Positions 7,230 through 13,195 of a stretch of 13,236 nt of DNA are shown in pieces (positions within the stretch are counted from its first letter, which is position 1; each line of letters begins with the position of its first letter). The stretch comes from WJJR01 sp964440935 (lineage in GTDB: Bacteria; Zixibacteria; MSB-5A5; WJJR01): NCBI GenBank assembly GCA_964440935.1, contig CAYTTY010000067.1:1-13236 (forward strand), in the 5' to 3' direction. The translations under genes and the position numbers were made by a program. A model generated the notes under the pieces. That model had not been told where the DNA came from. It did no database searches and saw only the letters and a program-made list of their open reading frames with translations.

Positions 7230-8074
7230 ACCGTCTGGCATTAGGACGCGGCCTTGATGCGTTGATCCCCAGCCAACCGGGATCATCGCCAACCGAAGGC
7301 AAACAGATACTCGAGCTGGCAATCGACAAGATCACGCCCAACCCCAATCAGCCGCGCCAGCAATTCAACGCGACACGGCTCGAGGAACTGGCCGCGTCGA
7401 TTCGGGAGAAAGGTGTACTGCAACCGATCCTGGTCAAGCCAACCGGTGACACCTACCAGATCATTGCCGGTGAGCGACGGTTCCGTGCGGCGCGCGCGGC
7501 GGGACTGGCACAGATCCCCGCGATTGTCGCCGACAGGGCCACCAAAGCCGATGAACTCGAGTGGGCGTTGATCGAAAACCTGCAGCGTGATGATCTCAAC
7601 ATTTTGGAAGAAGCCGCCGGGTACAAACGCCTGGCCGATCTGTTCAACTACACACAACAGGACATCGCCACCAAAGTCGGTAAAGACCGATCGTCGGTGA
7701 CCAATACATTGCGTCTGCTGTCGCTCCCCGACACCGTGCAGGACAAGCTCCGCGACGGGCGTCTCTCCGCGGGACACGCGCGTGCGTTGCTCGCACTCGA
7801 GATACAGCACGAGCAGGTGCGCTATGCAAAACGCATCGTGTCCGAAAACCTCTCGGTGCGCAAAACCGAGGAGTTGATCTACGGACGGCGCAAACGTCCG
7901 TTGTCAAAGGCACGCCCCCGCAGCGCCGAACTGGAAGCGGTCGAGCAGCAGTTGCGTCAGAAGTTCGGCACGACCGTGCATGTCACCGAATCCCGCAAAC
8001 GCGGCCGCATCGTGATCGACTATTACGGGCACGAGGATTTGAATCGGATTTTGGATGTGATGAATGCGGTGTAG
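7226..8074 (+). CDS. parB: Chromosome-partitioning protein ParB (Spo0J)
   Basis: ParB is a CTP-dependent DNA clamp that loads at parS and recruits ParA and, in many bacteria, SMC. The 282-residue product has the N-terminal NPNQPR segment, the CTP-binding/arginine patch GERRFRAAR starting at residue 82, and the central helix-turn-helix region (AALIENLQRDDLNILEEA-like segment, then DIATKVGKDRSSVTNTLRLL). The C-terminal dimerisation domain ends in RIVIDYYGHEDLNRILDVMN. Both cognate parS sites lie about 1.5 kb upstream. The final 60 bases of the gene occur again 300 bp downstream as a truncated copy, so the 3' end has been through a duplication or insertion event. The gene itself looks intact. 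Confidence 0.96.
   Translation: MNRLALGRGLDALIPSQPGSSPTEGKQILELAIDKITPNPNQPRQQFNATRLEELAASIREKGVLQPILVKPTGDTYQIIAGERRFRAARAAGLAQIPAIVADRATKADELEWALIENLQRDDLNILEEAAGYKRLADLFNYTQQDIATKVGKDRSSVTNTLRLLSLPDTVQDKLRDGRLSAGHARALLALEIQHEQVRYAKRIVSENLSVRKTEELIYGRRKRPLSKARPRSAELEAVEQQLRQKFGTTVHVTESRKRGRIVIDYYGHEDLNRILDVMNAV
8007..8066 (+). repeat. Direct repeat copy 1: 3' end of parB
   Basis: These 60 bases encode the last turn of the ParB dimerisation domain (IVIDYYGHEDLNRILDVMN). They recur at 8307-8366 with about six or seven differences and no gap, exactly 300 bases apart. The two copies bracket the DUF2283 gene. Confidence 0.9.
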
Positions 8075-8090
8075 AAAGTGAGTCCAGAAA

Positions 8091-8315
8091 ATGCGCATCA
8101 CGTATGATCGCGACAGTGATGCGGCCTACCTACGGTTTATCGACGGTGAATTCGAATACCGGACTGTTCGTTTGAATGAATCGGTGGCCGTTAACATTGG
8201 TCCGGGTGAGCGGGTCGTTGGGATCGAAGTGCTCGACGCATCCCAAAACCTCGAACTTCTGCGAGACGCTCCGAGCATTCGATTGGAGAATCTCCAGGCA
8301 GTTGCTGCATCGTGA
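8091..8315 (+). CDS. DUF2283 domain-containing protein
   Basis: This 74-residue protein fits the DUF2283 family over its whole length: the N-terminal MRITYDRDSDAAYLRF strand-loop-strand and the central VNIGPGERVVGIEVLDAS segment are the hallmarks. The biochemical function is unknown. Family members are small, often sit in accessory regions, and some lie beside small toxin-like proteins such as DUF4258, so an antitoxin-like role has been suspected. No such partner is adjacent here. The start is 16 bases after the parB stop with only a weak ribosome-binding site, so it may be translated from the parAB transcript. Its last codons and stop (8307-8315) lie inside the second copy of the parB 3' end. 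Confidence 0.85.
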   Translation: MRITYDRDSDAAYLRFIDGEFEYRTVRLNESVAVNIGPGERVVGIEVLDASQNLELLRDAPSIRLENLQAVAAS

Positions 8316-8377
8316 TCGACTACTACGGCCACAATGATCTGAATCGGATTTTGGATGTGATGAATGTGGGGACTTAA
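8307..8377 (+). pseudogene. Truncated second copy of the parB 3' end
   Basis: Reading in the parB frame gives IVIDYYGHNDLNRILDVMN followed by VGT and a stop (8375-8377), against the intact IVIDYYGHEDLNRILDVMN. Most substitutions are silent (TAT/TAC, GGG/GGC, TTG/CTG) and the single Glu-to-Asn change needs two bases, so the copy seems to have diverged under coding constraint. It is probably the displaced end of an older parB, or the end of a related parB brought in by recombination. An in-frame GTG at 8312 overlaps the DUF2283 stop, but translation of about 22 residues is unlikely. Confidence 0.8.
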
Positions 8378-8401
8378 TATACACCGGGGGTGTGTAGGAA
8401 G

Positions 8402-8554
8402 GTGAAAGTTATAGTTCACGAGGCGGAAGAAGGCGGTTACTGGGCAGAAGTCCCCGCGATCCCCGGATGTGCGACGCAGGGTGAGACCTTCGAAGAGTTG
8501 CTGAAGAATCTGTATGAGGCTGTAGAAGGGTTTCTCTCCGTGGATGTGGCTTAG
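8402..8554 (+). CDS. Orphan HicB-family antitoxin-like protein
   Basis: This 50-residue product has the sequence pattern of the HicB N-terminal domain: a KVIVHEAEEGGYWAEVPAIP strand pair, then GCATQGETFEELLKNLYEAV, a helix typical of the family. HicB proteins have a partial RNase H-like fold and neutralise the HicA mRNA interferase. The C-terminal DNA-binding part found in many HicBs is absent, as in the short members. No hicA is adjacent on either strand, so it is an orphan or decayed pair. The GTG at 8402 matches the usual family start, although AGGAAG ends directly at it; an in-frame GTG at 8390 would add four residues. Confidence 0.7.
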   Translation: MKVIVHEAEEGGYWAEVPAIPGCATQGETFEELLKNLYEAVEGFLSVDVA

Positions 8555-8588
8555 AGTGGTTGGCTGAATTACTGTCCGATTCCACAGT

Positions 8589-8614
8589 GCCGTCACGCGC
8601 CCTCGCGTGACGGC
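8589..8614. repeat. Perfect 10-bp hairpin, first of a pair
   Basis: GCCGTCACGC and GCGTGACGGC enclose the loop GCCCTC. It lies 34 bases after the HicB-like stop and could end or protect that transcript, though no T-run follows. Its loop is the reverse complement of the loop of the next hairpin. Confidence 0.8.
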
Positions 8615-8632
8615 TATCTGCTTCCCGGACAA

Positions 8633-8658
8633 GGCGTCACCCGAGGGCGGGTGACGCC
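8633..8658. repeat. Perfect 10-bp hairpin, second of a pair
   Basis: GGCGTCACCC and GGGTGACGCC enclose the loop GAGGGC. It has the same size and a sequence related to the hairpin at 8589-8614, but in inverted orientation, with 18 bases between them. The arrangement resembles bacterial interspersed mosaic (BIME-type) REP pairs. It ends 20 bases before the lipoprotein gene. Confidence 0.8.
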
Positions 8659-8678
8659 ACATATAACAGGATGCGAGG

Positions 8679-9224
8679 ATGAGGATTGTAAATATCCGCC
8701 GGTGCGCAGTAGTCGGCGTTACTGTCATCATATTTAGTTATCTTTGTTTGCTCGGATGTCGCGAGGCAGTCAAGTTTCGATTGGCAACGGAACAGGAGGT
8801 GCATCAGGCGACCTCTAGTTTGCGGATTGGCCACTGTGACAATATGGAAGTTGAAGTTGACTGTAAAAGCCGATACTTCACAGGATTCTGGTCCCTCGGA
8901 GTTGTGATAAACATTAAGAACAACTCGAGTAGTGATGTAGTGTTCGATTCCAAGAGTACACGAGTGATGTTTGGAGAGAGCCTCACTTACCGACCAAATG
9001 AGGTATTTGAGTCTAGGATGAAAAAACCAGGGGTTATTGATGGGAAACTCCTAATTCCGAGTGGAACGCGTAAGACCGTGGTTTTGAGTTTCTCAAATCA
9101 ACACGGATGGCACGACTTCTACGGATCTCAAATGATCTCTATCGCAATCGGTGAGATTGAGCTTTCAAATGGGACTGGCCTCTGCGAATTGGGGACGGTT
9201 TACGCGTTCCGTGAGCAGGAGTGA
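8679..9224 (+). CDS. Putative lipoprotein, hypothetical
   Basis: The 181-residue product begins with a lipoprotein signal peptide: basic n-region (RIVNIRR), hydrophobic core at about 9-26 and lipobox LLGC with the acceptor Cys at residue 27. The mature part is predicted mainly beta, with segments such as SLGVVINIKNNSSSDVVFDSKS and RKTVVLSFSNQ that look like an immunoglobulin-like sandwich. I do not recognise a family. AACAGG (8665-8670) sits 8 bases before the ATG. The gene is visibly more AT-rich and uses more AT-ending codons than the par cluster, which suggests foreign origin. It lies just after the paired hairpins and before the AbiE operon, with no sign of co-transcription with either. 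Confidence 0.75.
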   Translation: MRIVNIRRCAVVGVTVIIFSYLCLLGCREAVKFRLATEQEVHQATSSLRIGHCDNMEVEVDCKSRYFTGFWSLGVVINIKNNSSSDVVFDSKSTRVMFGESLTYRPNEVFESRMKKPGVIDGKLLIPSGTRKTVVLSFSNQHGWHDFYGSQMISIAIGEIELSNGTGLCELGTVYAFREQE

Positions 9225-9415
9225 ATTGTCAGGTTTCCAGCTTCCTTCCCTACATTGGACTGTGTGAACAACTATTTAGAATTGATGAAAATCACCTCGG
9301 CGGGTGGGGCGTACCCTCCGCAACGACGGTCAAGCGGCCTGCTCGCACTTATCAGTCCTGGTATGACTCTTGGAGGGAATGTGATGGTGACAGAAGGTGC
9401 TGAGGAAGGAACGAC

Positions 9416-9445
9416 GGGTGGCCCGGACGAACGTCCGGGCCACCC
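9416..9445. repeat. Perfect 14-bp palindromic hairpin
   Basis: GGGTGGCCCGGACG and CGTCCGGGCCACCC are separated by AA only, a near-perfect 30-bp palindrome. It could be a REP core, and might also terminate or stabilise the lipoprotein transcript, but it is 190 bases past the stop and has no T-run. Confidence 0.75.
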
Positions 9446-9482
9446 ATCTTCACTGCACGGTTGTCACGTGCACCCGGCGTTC

Positions 9483-9515
9483 TCAATCGGAAAGCCATCC
9501 TGACAGCAGCCCTAA
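9483..9515 (+). repeat. Diverged right arm of the 362-514 repeat family
   Basis: The sequence aligns without gaps to 483-515 with 26 of 33 positions identical (shared TCAATCGGAA and CTGACA). As in that element, it follows a hairpin core. The matching left arm is not clear, so this is a partial or decayed copy. Confidence 0.6.
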
Positions 9516-9558
9516 GCCACTGACGTACAGCAGCGTACGATAGCGCCCCATTTTCTGC

Positions 9559-9606
9559 TTGTTACAATTTGTCGGCACTTATATATATATGCCGACAAAT
9601 TGTAAC
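9559..9606 (+). promoter_or_regulatory. abiE promoter and operator (perfect 17-bp inverted repeat)
   Basis: GTTACAATTTGTCGGCA (9561-9577) and its exact reverse complement (9590-9606) flank a 12-base AT-rich spacer. A plausible promoter runs through it: TTGTTA (9559-9564), 17 bases, then TATATA (9582-9587) inside the spacer. The AGGAG ribosome-binding site of the antitoxin gene begins right after the right arm. AbiEi proteins are known to repress their own operon through promoter inverted repeats, so this is very probably the operator. Confidence 0.85.
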
Positions 9607-9617
9607 AGGAGATCGCA

Positions 9618-10226
9618 ATGAAGCAGACCAGGTACGATCAAGTGCTACAAATGCTTCGTCGCCGTGGGGTACTACGTCCTCGCGACCTCGAAAGGGAGGG
9701 GATATCCCGAGTGTACCTGAGTCGCCTGTACCGAAGGGGCCTGGTCGAGCGCATCGGGCGGGGACTGTACCGTCTGCCGGGAGGAGCAATCTCCCAGCAC
9801 CAAACACTGGTGGAGGTCGCCCGACGTATACCCCATGGGGTCGTCTGTCTGATCTCAGCATTGCGTTTCCACGAACTCACCACGCAGTCACCGCATCAAG
9901 TCTGGATTGCAATTGATCGAAAATCACGAGAGCCCTCAAAGAAGGACCTGCCCATCCGAGTCGTATGGTTCTCAGGCGAGGCGCTCAAGTCGGGTGTCCA
10001 AACACACCACGTAGACGGGATCGACCTGAGAGTCTACAATCCGGCCAAGACCGTGGTCGATTGCTTCAAGTACAGAAACAAAGTCGGCCTGGACGTCGCA
10101 ATGGAGGCACTTCGCGACTGTCTGAAGCAGCGAAAGTGCACGATCGACGAGCTTTGGCACTATGCGCGTATCTGCCGGGTCTCTCAGGTAATGAGACCAT
10201 ACCTTGAGGCAACGGTCGCATCATGA
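9618..10226 (+). CDS. abiEi: Type IV toxin-antitoxin system AbiEi-family antitoxin
   Basis: The 202-residue product has an N-terminal winged helix-turn-helix (about 1-55: TRYDQVLQMLRRRGVLRPRDLEREG, then RVYLSRLYRRGLVERIGRG and YRLPGG) typical of AbiEi antitoxin/repressors. The C-terminal antitoxin domain follows (HGVVCLISALRFHELTTQSP, later YNPAKTVVDCFKYRNKVGLDVAMEAL). AbiEi blocks the nucleotidyltransferase toxin AbiEii without stable complex formation (type IV) and represses the operon. AGGAGA (9607-9612) is 5 bases from the ATG, and the perfect operator lies just upstream. The stop overlaps the next start by 4 bases (ATGA), so the pair is translationally coupled. Length and motifs look intact. 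Confidence 0.92.
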   Translation: MKQTRYDQVLQMLRRRGVLRPRDLEREGISRVYLSRLYRRGLVERIGRGLYRLPGGAISQHQTLVEVARRIPHGVVCLISALRFHELTTQSPHQVWIAIDRKSREPSKKDLPIRVVWFSGEALKSGVQTHHVDGIDLRVYNPAKTVVDCFKYRNKVGLDVAMEALRDCLKQRKCTIDELWHYARICRVSQVMRPYLEATVAS

Positions 10227-11149
10227 AAACACCGCCGAAAAACATCGCGGCTTCGGTCAGTGAGAAGCTGCGCGAGTTCACTCGTTCACACGGGCGAGAT
10301 CATCAATTCACACTGGTGCGTTACGCTACCGAACGCTTCCTTTACCGTCTGTCAGTGTCTCACCATGCCCATAGCTTCGTCCTCAAGGGAGCCATGTTGT
10401 ACGCCACATGGATGGCCGGGTCTTCAAGAGACCTGTATCGGCCAACCAGAGACATCGACTTCCTTGGATTTGGTGACAGATCTCAGGATGAGCTGAAGCG
10501 GATGATCACAGAGATCTGTGAGACCCCGGTCAATGATGATGCTCTGAGATTCGATACGGAGAGCATTTCCATCGAGGACATCAGAGGAGACCAGGAGTAT
10601 CCGGGCCAGCGCATTCAACTCATTAGCTATCTCGGCAACGCCAGAATCAACCTCCAGGTCGATGTAGGATTTGGAGATGTGGTAACGCCCCAGGCAATCC
10701 AAATCGAATTTCCGACTATTCTGGAGATGCCGAATCCAAAGATCCGTGCATACACACCAGAGAGCGTAGTGGCGGAAAAGCTTGACGCTATAGTACAGCT
10801 CGGAATGGCGAATAGTCGGATGAAAGACTACTATGATCTATGGAAGATGCCTCAATCGATGACGTTCGATGGAACCACGCTTGTTAATGCGATCAAGAAC
10901 ACATTTCAGCGCCGGAAGACACAGACCCCCGATAGGAGCCCTGTCGGAATCAGTGATGACTTTGCTGCCGATCGATCGAAGCAAGCACAGTGGAACGGAT
11001 TCTTGAACCGAACAAACATCGACACCAATCATCTGCTACTGTACGAGGTGGTTAAAGCGGTGAGACAATTCGCAGATGAACCACTGCTGGCCGCAGCTTG
11101 CGAATCTCAGTTTGGTAAAGTATGGGCTCCTGGTGGCCCCTGGTCGTGA
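10223..11149 (+). CDS. abiEii: AbiEii/AbiGii-family nucleotidyltransferase toxin
   Basis: AbiEii toxins are DNA polymerase beta-type nucleotidyltransferases that stop growth, in characterised relatives by adding nucleotides to tRNA 3' ends, and can give abortive infection against phage. The 308-residue product has the expected motifs: LKGAMLYATW then GSSRDLYRPTRDIDFLGFG with the metal-binding Asp77 and Asp79; a third acidic residue, Asp147, in INLQVDVGFGD; and the downstream TPESVVAEKLDAIVQLGMANSRMKDYYDL block (residues 178-206) with conserved Lys186 and Asp202. All catalytic positions appear intact, so the toxin is probably active and its antitoxin needed. Which RNA or nucleotide it uses cannot be told from sequence. 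Confidence 0.93.
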   Translation: MKTPPKNIAASVSEKLREFTRSHGRDHQFTLVRYATERFLYRLSVSHHAHSFVLKGAMLYATWMAGSSRDLYRPTRDIDFLGFGDRSQDELKRMITEICETPVNDDALRFDTESISIEDIRGDQEYPGQRIQLISYLGNARINLQVDVGFGDVVTPQAIQIEFPTILEMPNPKIRAYTPESVVAEKLDAIVQLGMANSRMKDYYDLWKMPQSMTFDGTTLVNAIKNTFQRRKTQTPDRSPVGISDDFAADRSKQAQWNGFLNRTNIDTNHLLLYEVVKAVRQFADEPLLAAACESQFGKVWAPGGPWS

Positions 11150-11165
11150 TGAATCGGAGCAACTC

Positions 11166-11315
11166 ATGATACAGATGCAGATCGCCGGCGCGTCCTACGG
11201 TGTCCCCACAGAATGGAAATCTAAGCTGGCGAAATGCGACCTGATTGTGCAATATGCCGATGCGCTACTCGATCTGTCCGAGTCGATTGTCATCGATACA
11301 CAACAATCGACGTAG
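11166..11315 (+). CDS. Possible small protein downstream of abiEii, hypothetical
   Basis: This 49-codon frame starts at an ATG 16 bases after the toxin stop, with CGGAG (11155-11159) 6 bases upstream. The product (MIQMQIAGASYGVPTEWKSK and onward, ending DTQQST) resembles no family I know. It could be a third gene of the abiE operon, a remnant, or chance. The good ribosome-binding site and spacing are the only support. Confidence 0.35.
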   Translation: MIQMQIAGASYGVPTEWKSKLAKCDLIVQYADALLDLSESIVIDTQQST

Positions 11316-11343
11316 CCGACACCGAGAGACCTCGTATCCCCCC

Positions 11344-12585
11344 ATGCTTACCTTCATCAAAAAACACACCCTGCTGCTGATCGCCATCGGGCTGATTCTC
11401 GGGGTGCTGATTGGAGGATTGTATCCCGAGCAGACGACGTTTCTGGGCGTCATCGGGCACATCTTCCTGAATGCGCTGAAGCTGATTGTGATCCCGTTGA
11501 TCTTTGTGTCGGTTGCCGTTGGGATCGCGAGCCTCGGCGATATGGCACGCATGGGACGCCTCGCCAAGCTGACCATCGGCTACTACTTCATGACCACGAC
11601 GATTTCGGTGATCATGGGATTGATCTTGGTGGTGACGATTCGTCCCGGTGACGGTGTCGCACCGCCGTCTGAAAATTTCGAACCCATGGAGAAGTCTGCG
11701 CTCGACTTTGTCAACAGCATCATCCCCGATAACTTCTTCAAGGCGCTCGTACAGGTCGATGCGATTCCGATCATTCTCGTTGCGATTCTGTTCGGACTGT
11801 TCCTGCTGCAACGCAAGGACCGGATTCCGGAGACGCGCCAGTTTTTCATCGAGCTCAACGACGGCATTCTCGGACTCGTGCGCTGGATCATGGTGTTTGC
11901 GCCGCTCGGCGTGCTCGGCCTGGTGGCGGGTCTCTTGGGTAGCAAGGGCGGCTGGAGCGGCATTGCCAACGCGTTGGCCGGTGTCGGGAAGTACTCGCTG
12001 GTCGTGGTGATCGGATTGAGCATCCACTCACTGATCATCCTGCCGTTGATTTTGCGTTACCTCGGCAAGCGATCGGTGCCAACGTATGCGTACAACGTAT
12101 CGTCGGCGTTGGCGACCGCGATTGCGACATCCTCCTCCTCGGCCACCCTGCCCGAAACGATCCGTTGCGCCGAAGAAAACAACAACATCCGCCCGACCAC
12201 CGGCGGCTTTGTGCTGCCACTCGGCGCAACGATCAACATGGACGGTACCGCACTCTACGAAGCGGTCGCCGCGATCTTCATTGCGCAATCGTACGGTGTT
12301 GATCTCGGCTTTTTCCCGCTGATTGTCATCTTCCTGACCGCCACACTCGCATCAATCGGCGCCGCCGGCATTCCGCAGGCGGGATTGGTGACGATGGTGC
12401 TGGTGTTGAACGCGGTCGGGCTACCGACGGAGGGCATCGCCTTGATTCTCTTAGTCGACTGGTTGCTCGACCGGTTCCGGACAGTGGTCAACGTGTGGGG
12501 CGACTGTGTCGGGACAGCCGTCGTCGATACCTGGCTGGAGAAACTCAGCCCCACACCCGAGCCCGATGATCCGGCGTTTGAGTGA
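11344..12585 (+). CDS. Dicarboxylate/amino acid:cation symporter (DAACS family, GltP/DctA type)
   Basis: The protein is a polytopic inner-membrane carrier that imports acidic amino acids or C4-dicarboxylates with sodium or protons. The 413 residues match the family length and have about eight hydrophobic segments. Signatures: the Ser-rich hairpin SSALATAIATSSSSATLP from residue 253; NMDGT at 298-302; the second hairpin AAGIPQAGLVTM; and the TM8 set D372, D376, R379, T380 and N383, the order of substrate-binding residues in GltPh (D390, D394, R397, T398, N401). The Arg favours a substrate with an acidic side chain. The ATG at 11344 gives the normal N-terminus (FIKKHTLLLIAIG), although its ribosome-binding site is weak; an upstream in-frame ATG at 11245 adds an unlikely polar leader. 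It seems independent of the abiE operon. Confidence 0.95.
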   Translation: MLTFIKKHTLLLIAIGLILGVLIGGLYPEQTTFLGVIGHIFLNALKLIVIPLIFVSVAVGIASLGDMARMGRLAKLTIGYYFMTTTISVIMGLILVVTIRPGDGVAPPSENFEPMEKSALDFVNSIIPDNFFKALVQVDAIPIILVAILFGLFLLQRKDRIPETRQFFIELNDGILGLVRWIMVFAPLGVLGLVAGLLGSKGGWSGIANALAGVGKYSLVVVIGLSIHSLIILPLILRYLGKRSVPTYAYNVSSALATAIATSSSSATLPETIRCAEENNNIRPTTGGFVLPLGATINMDGTALYEAVAAIFIAQSYGVDLGFFPLIVIFLTATLASIGAAGIPQAGLVTMVLVLNAVGLPTEGIALILLVDWLLDRFRTVVNVWGDCVGTAVVDTWLEKLSPTPEPDDPAFE

Positions 12586-12612
12586 CGAAATGCGTTGAGA
12601 CTGTTTGAGTGC

Positions 12613-12645
12613 GGCATCACACGGTCTCGGGTGATACCTCTTTAC
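12613..12645 (+). terminator. Possible weak terminator after the symporter
   Basis: GGCATCAC (12613-12620) and GTGATACC (12631-12638) form a stem with one mismatch, followed by TCTTTA. It lies 27 bases past the stop codon. The T-run is poor, so this is tentative. Confidence 0.3.
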
Positions 12646-12768
12646 ATTCCGCAAAGCGGCCATACGAGTTTATGTACAGGGTGATGTCCGATCTTTCCTG
12701 TAAAAAGGAGTGGGTGTAGACTCCTGTTGGAAACTCAAAACGGGGTCCTGCGAAGGCCCCAAGCCCAG

Positions 12769-12834
12769 GTCAGGAGCACGGCGCGTCACAGTCGCTTGCA
12801 ATGGCCCAGCCCGTTACTGCGCCGGGCTCCTGAC
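12769..12834. repeat. GC-rich inverted repeat with a third copy nearby
   Basis: GTCAGGAGCACGGCGC (12769-12784) pairs with GCGCCGGGCTCCTGAC (12819-12834) at 15 of 16 positions. The string GTCAGGAGCC appears again at 12871-12880, in the same orientation as the left arm. This is probably one more palindromic repeat family. Confidence 0.65.
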
Positions 12835-12978
12835 ACCCCCATGCAAAATAGAGCCTCTCACACCTGTGTTGTCAGGAGCCTTGCCTTGCCCTGCGCCGCG
12901 AAAGGGGCATTTCACTCGCTTCTATCTTGACGCGCAGTGCTTCTGACCTACGATCTGATTGAATTTGTGTGCCACTGG

Positions 12979-13148
12979 CCTTCAGGGGCGTGTTGAAAAA
13001 CCCAAAAAAAGATCACAGCCTTCGGGAGGGCGGTCCGCCGCGGCGGACCGGCGAGCCGCAACTGCAGTTCCACACGGCGGCTCGGCAGGAGCCTCGCCCA
13101 AGTCTGAGGTGATGTTAGTAAGTATGTTTTTCAACACGGGCCTGAAGG
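12979..13148. repeat. Complete 170-bp terminal-inverted-repeat (MITE-like) element
   Basis: The ends are 23-bp inverted repeats with two mismatches: CCTTCAGG, two variable bases, CGTGTTGAAAAAC on the left (12979-13001) and its counterpart on the right (13126-13148). Inside is a perfect 20-bp palindrome (13031-13050, core GTCCGCCGCGGCGGAC) and AGTCTGAGGTGATG. It encodes no protein. The window begins inside another copy and a third follows at once. Confidence 0.8.
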
Positions 13149-13195
13149 GTGTGTTGCAAAACCCAAAAAATGAGAGCCTTTGGGAGGGCGAGGCT
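13141..13195. repeat. Left end of a further copy of the same element
   Basis: CCTGAAGGGTGTGTTGCAAA and the following A-run, then GCCTTTGGGAGGGCG, align with the left end at 12979-13035. It shares its outer flank with the right end of the preceding element, so the two copies are abutted head to tail. Beyond about 13195 the similarity fades or the window ends. Confidence 0.7.

Larger units (their letters stand above)
9225..9558. other. Non-coding gap between the lipoprotein gene and the abiE operon
   Basis: I find no convincing gene; the open frames here cross a large hairpin and have no family resemblance. It holds the 14-bp hairpin at 9416-9445, a repeat arm at 9483-9515 and the start of the abiE promoter. 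Confidence 0.6.

Noticed and set aside
8126..8731. 201-codon - strand frame across the DUF2283, HicB and hairpin region
   Set aside because: It is antisense to two recognisable small proteins and runs through the palindromes; no family resemblance or ribosome-binding site.
9569..9916. + strand open frame overlapping abiEi in another frame
   Set aside because: It starts within the operator repeat and is low-complexity; abiEi has the domains and the ribosome-binding site.
12701..12725. Hairpin AGGAGT/ACTCCT with an adjacent A-run, terminator-like on the - strand
   Set aside because: There is no - strand gene for it to serve in the window; the short stem is probably chance.
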